From Palsa-744 sp036498265 (GTDB taxonomy: Bacteria > Actinomycetota > Thermoleophilia > Solirubrobacterales > Solirubrobacteraceae), in the NCBI GenBank assembly GCA_036498265.1, contig DASYFT010000005.1:62001-126000 (forward strand): a stretch of 64,000 bases of DNA. Reading direction: 5' to 3'. The notes under the pieces were generated by a model. It saw only the letters and a program-made list of their open reading frames with translations, ran no database searches and was not told the origin of the DNA. Position 1 is the first letter of the stretch; each line of letters begins with the position of its first letter. Below, in pieces: positions 60,997 to 64,000 of this stretch. Both the position numbers and the translations under genes were made by a program.

Positions 60997-62060
60997 AAGA
61001 CCAGACCGAGCAGCACGTAGACCGAGATCAGCTGGGCGCCCTCGAACCAGGTCGACTCCCCGTCTGAGGTGAGGGTCACCGTGATCAGCGCGGTCAGCAG
61101 CAGAGCGGCGATCTCGTAGCCGTTGAAGACGAGGGCCATCGGGGCCGGCCCGACGACGAAGGACAGTAGGACCAGGACCGGCGCGACGAACAGCCCGATC
61201 TGTGCGCTCGACCCGATCGCGATGTTCACAGCCAGGTCCATCTTGTCCTTCGTCGCGGCGACCACCGCGACCCAGTGCTCCGCGGCATTGCCCACTATGG
61301 CGACGACGAACACGCCGATGAAGAACTGGGAAAGGCCGATGTCGTGGCTCGCCCGCTCGATCGAGCCCACGAGCGTGTTGCTCGCCAGCGCGACCAGCCC
61401 AGCGGCGCCCAGGAGGGTGAGGACCGAGCGTCGCACCGGCCAGGCCGACGGACCAGCTGCCTGCGGCTCCGGCGCGAACACGTCGCGATGTGTCCTCAGC
61501 GAGAACAGCAGACCGGCGAGGTAGGTGGCGATCAGGACCAGCGAGACTCCGACCGAGAGATGCTCGAGTTCGTGCCCGAAGGAGGTCCGGATGGTGGCCA
61601 CTCCCGGAAGGGCGCCGCCGTGGATGATGCGAAAGACCGCCGGAAGGATCAGCGCGGCAACCGTGACAACCAGCATCCCCGACTGGGTCTGGGCAGCTGT
61701 GCGACTGAACGTCTGACGTACCCGCCGCCAGCCTCCCGCCAGCATCGCCGCGCCCAGGACGAGCAGCGCGTTCCCGATCACCGAGCCCACGAGTGAGGCC
61801 TTCACTACCTCCTGCAGGCCGTTTGCGAGGGCGAACAACGCGATGATCAGCTCCGGCGTGTTGCCGAAGGTGACGTTCAGCAAGCCCGCCACGCCCGGAC
61901 CCGAGCGCTCGGCGAGCTGCTCGGTGGCATCGCTCATGAGCGCCGCCGCGGGGACCACTCCGAGCGCCGACGCGAAGAACACCACCGGCGGTGAGATGTC
62001 GGCGAGTTCGAGCGCCAGCGCCGCGGGGACGAAGACGCCCAGGTAGTACACCCGTCGCAT
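60984..62060 (-). CDS. Ca2+/H+ antiporter (CaCA/CAX family)
   Basis: 358 aa, about 11 helices. Two alpha-repeats carry the cation-binding motifs GNTPELIIALFAL and GNAAEHWVAVVAA. It should export calcium (or related cations) in exchange for protons. The sequence is full length for the family. Confidence 0.93.
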   Translation of the reverse strand: MRRVYYLGVFVPAALALELADISPPVVFFASALGVVPAAALMSDATEQLAERSGPGVAGLLNVTFGNTPELIIALFALANGLQEVVKASLVGSVIGNALLVLGAAMLAGGWRRVRQTFSRTAAQTQSGMLVVTVAALILPAVFRIIHGGALPGVATIRTSFGHELEHLSVGVSLVLIATYLAGLLFSLRTHRDVFAPEPQAAGPSAWPVRRSVLTLLGAAGLVALASNTLVGSIERASHDIGLSQFFIGVFVVAIVGNAAEHWVAVVAATKDKMDLAVNIAIGSSAQIGLFVAPVLVLLSFVVGPAPMALVFNGYEIAALLLTALITVTLTSDGESTWFEGAQLISVYVLLGLVFYFA

Positions 62061-62153
62061 CGCGGCAGCCTAAGGGCCGGAGCCGGGCCGGGCTCGGCGA
62101 GGCCGCTCGGCGCCGGGGATGCCGGCGTTCTTCGCGCAGGGGGGCGTGTCGAG

Positions 62154-62678
62154 CTAGGCGACGCCCTTGTTCTGGAGCGCCTTGATGGCGTCGAGGACGT
62201 CCGTGAGACCACCCTGCGTCTTGGTGTCGAGGCGGTCGAGGATGATCTGGGTGTCTTCGAACTCTTTCAGCGAGCGGGCATCCGACGCCGCCGACTGGAC
62301 CCGCTGGCCCACCAGGATGATGCTGAGCAGGACGAGCTGAAGGAACGTCTGCGCGACCCAGGAGACGACCAGGATCAGCCCCGCGTTGTTGAAGAAGTGC
62401 GGCACGTCGCCACCTTGGAGCACGCCGGCTTCGATCAGGATCTTCGGCAGGCTCACCAACGCGATCAGCGCGAACAGGTAGGCGCAGGCCATCGTCCCGA
62501 CGCCCTGGGTGATGATCAGGGCTACCTTCGCGTTGAAGCCCTCCGCCTCGCTCACGGCACGTTTGATCTCTTTCGGGTTCAACCGCACCACGTCGGCGAA
62601 GTGGCTGCGCGTCCTCAGTGCTCGCATGGCCGCCGGAGCCGTGCCGGCTGCCGGGGCGCCCGCTCGAGTCGCGTTCAT
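62154..62678 (-). CDS. Small membrane protein of unknown function
   Basis: 174 aa with two helices (about 55-80 and 98-122), a helical N-terminal FADVVRLNPKEIKRAVSEAE and a coiled C-terminal EFEDTQIILDRLDTKTQGGL. The second helix and following basic loop (QLVLLSIILVGQRVQSAASD) recall DUF1003, but the match is weak. It may form oligomers; no active site is seen. Confidence 0.65.
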   Translation of the reverse strand: MNATRAGAPAAGTAPAAMRALRTRSHFADVVRLNPKEIKRAVSEAEGFNAKVALIITQGVGTMACAYLFALIALVSLPKILIEAGVLQGGDVPHFFNNAGLILVVSWVAQTFLQLVLLSIILVGQRVQSAASDARSLKEFEDTQIILDRLDTKTQGGLTDVLDAIKALQNKGVA

Positions 62679-62723
62679 TCCAGTACCGCCTTTCCTAACG
62701 GGCTGCCTATCGCCCTGTTGACC

Positions 62724-64000
62724 TCACCTCACGTCCGCGTCCGGCCGGGTCAGCTCCTCCAGCAGCAGCACGAAGGAGCCATAGGGCCTGCCGGTCACCT
62801 GCGCCAGGCCTATCTCGCAGGTGCGGTTGCTGCACAGGCATGCGTCGAACCCGTGGCCGTCGAGCTCCGCCCGGACAGGGCCGAGCGCCGCCAGCGGAAG
62901 CTCGGGGTGCAGCAGGCCGCGGTCGCCCGCCATGCCGCAGCAGCCGCCGGCCGCAGGCACCCGGACCTCCTCGGCGAGTGCGGCGGCGATCGCGGCGAGC
63001 TTCTCCCGCAGCCCGAGGTGAGCCGCCGAGCAGGGAGGATGGAGCGCCACCGCGCCGACCCTGCGCCCGGGCGTGAGCGCCGGCAGCACCGAGTCGTGGA
63101 CCCACTCGATCGAGTCGAGGATCCGCACCTTCCCCAGGCGCTCGCGGGTCCCCTCGTCGAGCCGGGGGGCGACGTCGCCGAGCAGCCCAAGCGTGCACGA
63201 GGTGGCATCCACGACGAGCGGCAGCTCGCCCTCCGCAGTCCAGCGGAGCACCGCCGCGGCGATCCTCCGCGCCATCAGCTCGTGCCCGCGCACGTAGCCC
63301 TTGGAGCTCCACGGCGTGGCGCAGCAGGTGCCTGCGACGTCGTCCGGGATCCACAGCGGCAGTCCCGCGCGCGCCGACACGGCGACGAGCGACTGCGGCA
63401 GCGAGGGGCCATCGGCGCCGCCGCGCGGGTTGCCGAAGATGCGGTTGACGCACGCCGGGAAGTAGACCGCGGCGGCACCCTCGCGAGACGTGCGCGGGAG
63501 CTTCGCGGCGGCCGGCGCCGGCAGCGCGTCGCTCCATGCGGGCAGCAGCTCATGGTCGAGCGCCCGGCGCGCCAGCGACGTCGCCGCGCGCATGCGCGCG
63601 TCCCCCACCCTGCGGCCGGTGCGAAGCGCAGCCCGCGCCGCCCGTTCGACCGCCGCCCAGCGACGTGCCAGCTCGAGGCCTGCCCGCTCGGCGCGCTCTC
63701 CGTGCCGGCGGGCGCGGAGGCCCTTGATCAGCTCCCCCGTGTCGATCCCGACCGGACACGCCAGCGCGCAGCTCCCGTCGGCCGCGCACGTCTCGATCCC
63801 GTCGTACTCGAACTGCTCGAGCAGCGCCGTGAGCACCGGCGAGCCGGGTGGCTGGCGGGCCATCTCACGCCTCAGCACGATCCGCTGGCGGGGGGTCGTG
63901 GTCACGTCGCGGCTCGGGCACACGGGCTCGCAGAAGCCGCACTCGATGCACTGGGTGGCGGACGCCTCGATCGGCGGCGTCGACTTCAGGTTGCGCAGGT
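62724..64000 (-). CDS. Fe-S/FAD dehydrogenase, C-terminal part (partial)
   Basis: Runs off the right edge; about 425 codons are visible. CIECGFCEPVCPSRD and CAADGSCALACPVGID bind two 4Fe-4S clusters. Two cysteine-rich CCG-type modules follow (GTCCATPWS and GGCCGMAGD), and a final CLCSNRTCEIG. This is the C-terminal half of a D-lactate / D-2-hydroxyacid dehydrogenase-like protein (the FAD half, expected before it, lies beyond the window) or a GlpC-like subunit. It would pass electrons to the quinone pool. Confidence 0.88.
   Translation of the reverse strand, partial: LRNLKSTPPIEASATQCIECGFCEPVCPSRDVTTTPRQRIVLRREMARQPPGSPVLTALLEQFEYDGIETCAADGSCALACPVGIDTGELIKGLRARRHGERAERAGLELARRWAAVERAARAALRTGRRVGDARMRAATSLARRALDHELLPAWSDALPAPAAAKLPRTSREGAAAVYFPACVNRIFGNPRGGADGPSLPQSLVAVSARAGLPLWIPDDVAGTCCATPWSSKGYVRGHELMARRIAAAVLRWTAEGELPLVVDATSCTLGLLGDVAPRLDEGTRERLGKVRILDSIEWVHDSVLPALTPGRRVGAVALHPPCSAAHLGLREKLAAIAAALAEEVRVPAAGGCCGMAGDRGLLHPELPLAALGPVRAELDGHGFDACLCSNRTCEIGLAQVTGRPYGSFVLLLEELTRPDADVR

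Overview
The window reads as chromosome of a very GC-rich actinobacterium. GTG and TTG starts are common, stop/start overlaps (ATGA) are frequent, several genes look leaderless, and there are Ku/LigD, an F420-type LLM oxidoreductase, DUF2277, an RskA-type anti-sigma factor and Tat/lipoprotein export signals. Together these suggest the Thermoleophilia (Solirubrobacter/Conexibacter-like soil bacteria). That placement is inference from gene content; no rRNA is present to confirm it.

Layout, left half. 1-549 is the tail of a SNF2 helicase. 713-9845 is the most distinctive block: three paralogous secreted arylsulfotransferase-type (ASST) proteins, an MFS exporter between the first two, and a Tat-exported formylglycine-type sulfatase divergent from the third with overlapping start codons. 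9.9-16.5 kb holds small metabolic and regulatory genes: SnoaL folds, DUF72, a GH76-type glycosidase, TfoX, a ferritin-like protein with an ECF sigma/anti-sigma pair, and a cupin/SnoaL pair behind a decayed TetR gene and its probable operator. 16.5-27.2 kb looks like an acquired segment. It has lipoproteins (one fused to cytochrome c), a decayed tyrosine integrase, and an amino-acid/peptide set of two APC permeases, M24 and M20 peptidases and a ThrE-type exporter. It is bounded by two similar short motifs and ends at two head-to-head tRNA-Ser genes.

Layout, right half. 27.4-35.2 kb carries a frameshifted DUF302 gene, a MarR-controlled MMPL transporter, a rhodanese, an HD-GYP phosphodiesterase, an esterase and small conserved genes. 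35.2-41.8 kb is a cell-surface block: a 12-repeat NHL protein, a GtrB/GtrA-like pair, a methyltransferase and a membrane-anchored protein of unknown function. 41.8-49.1 kb has hydrolases, DUF2855, MFS, cupin and FAD-oxidoreductase genes. 49.1-53.1 kb is acyl-CoA type metabolism (SDR, two enoyl-CoA hydratases, a hotdog thioesterase) plus a PfkB kinase. 53.1-56.6 kb is the two-gene bacterial NHEJ operon Ku-LigD. The rest has an F420-type oxidoreductase divergent from a cytochrome P450, an MDR reductase divergent from a dienelactone hydrolase, a Ca2+/H+ antiporter, a small membrane protein and the C-terminal part of an Fe-S/FAD dehydrogenase that runs off the end.

How they work together. The clearest functional units are the sulfuryl-transfer cassette at the left, the peptide/amino-acid island, and the NHEJ operon. 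The best candidate for something undescribed is the ASST x3 / sulfatase / MFS cassette with its back-to-back overlapping starts. Second is the GadC-like permease that carries an extra transmembrane segment and an extracytoplasmic domain. Coding density is high; no stretch above about 300 bases lacks a gene or gene remnant.
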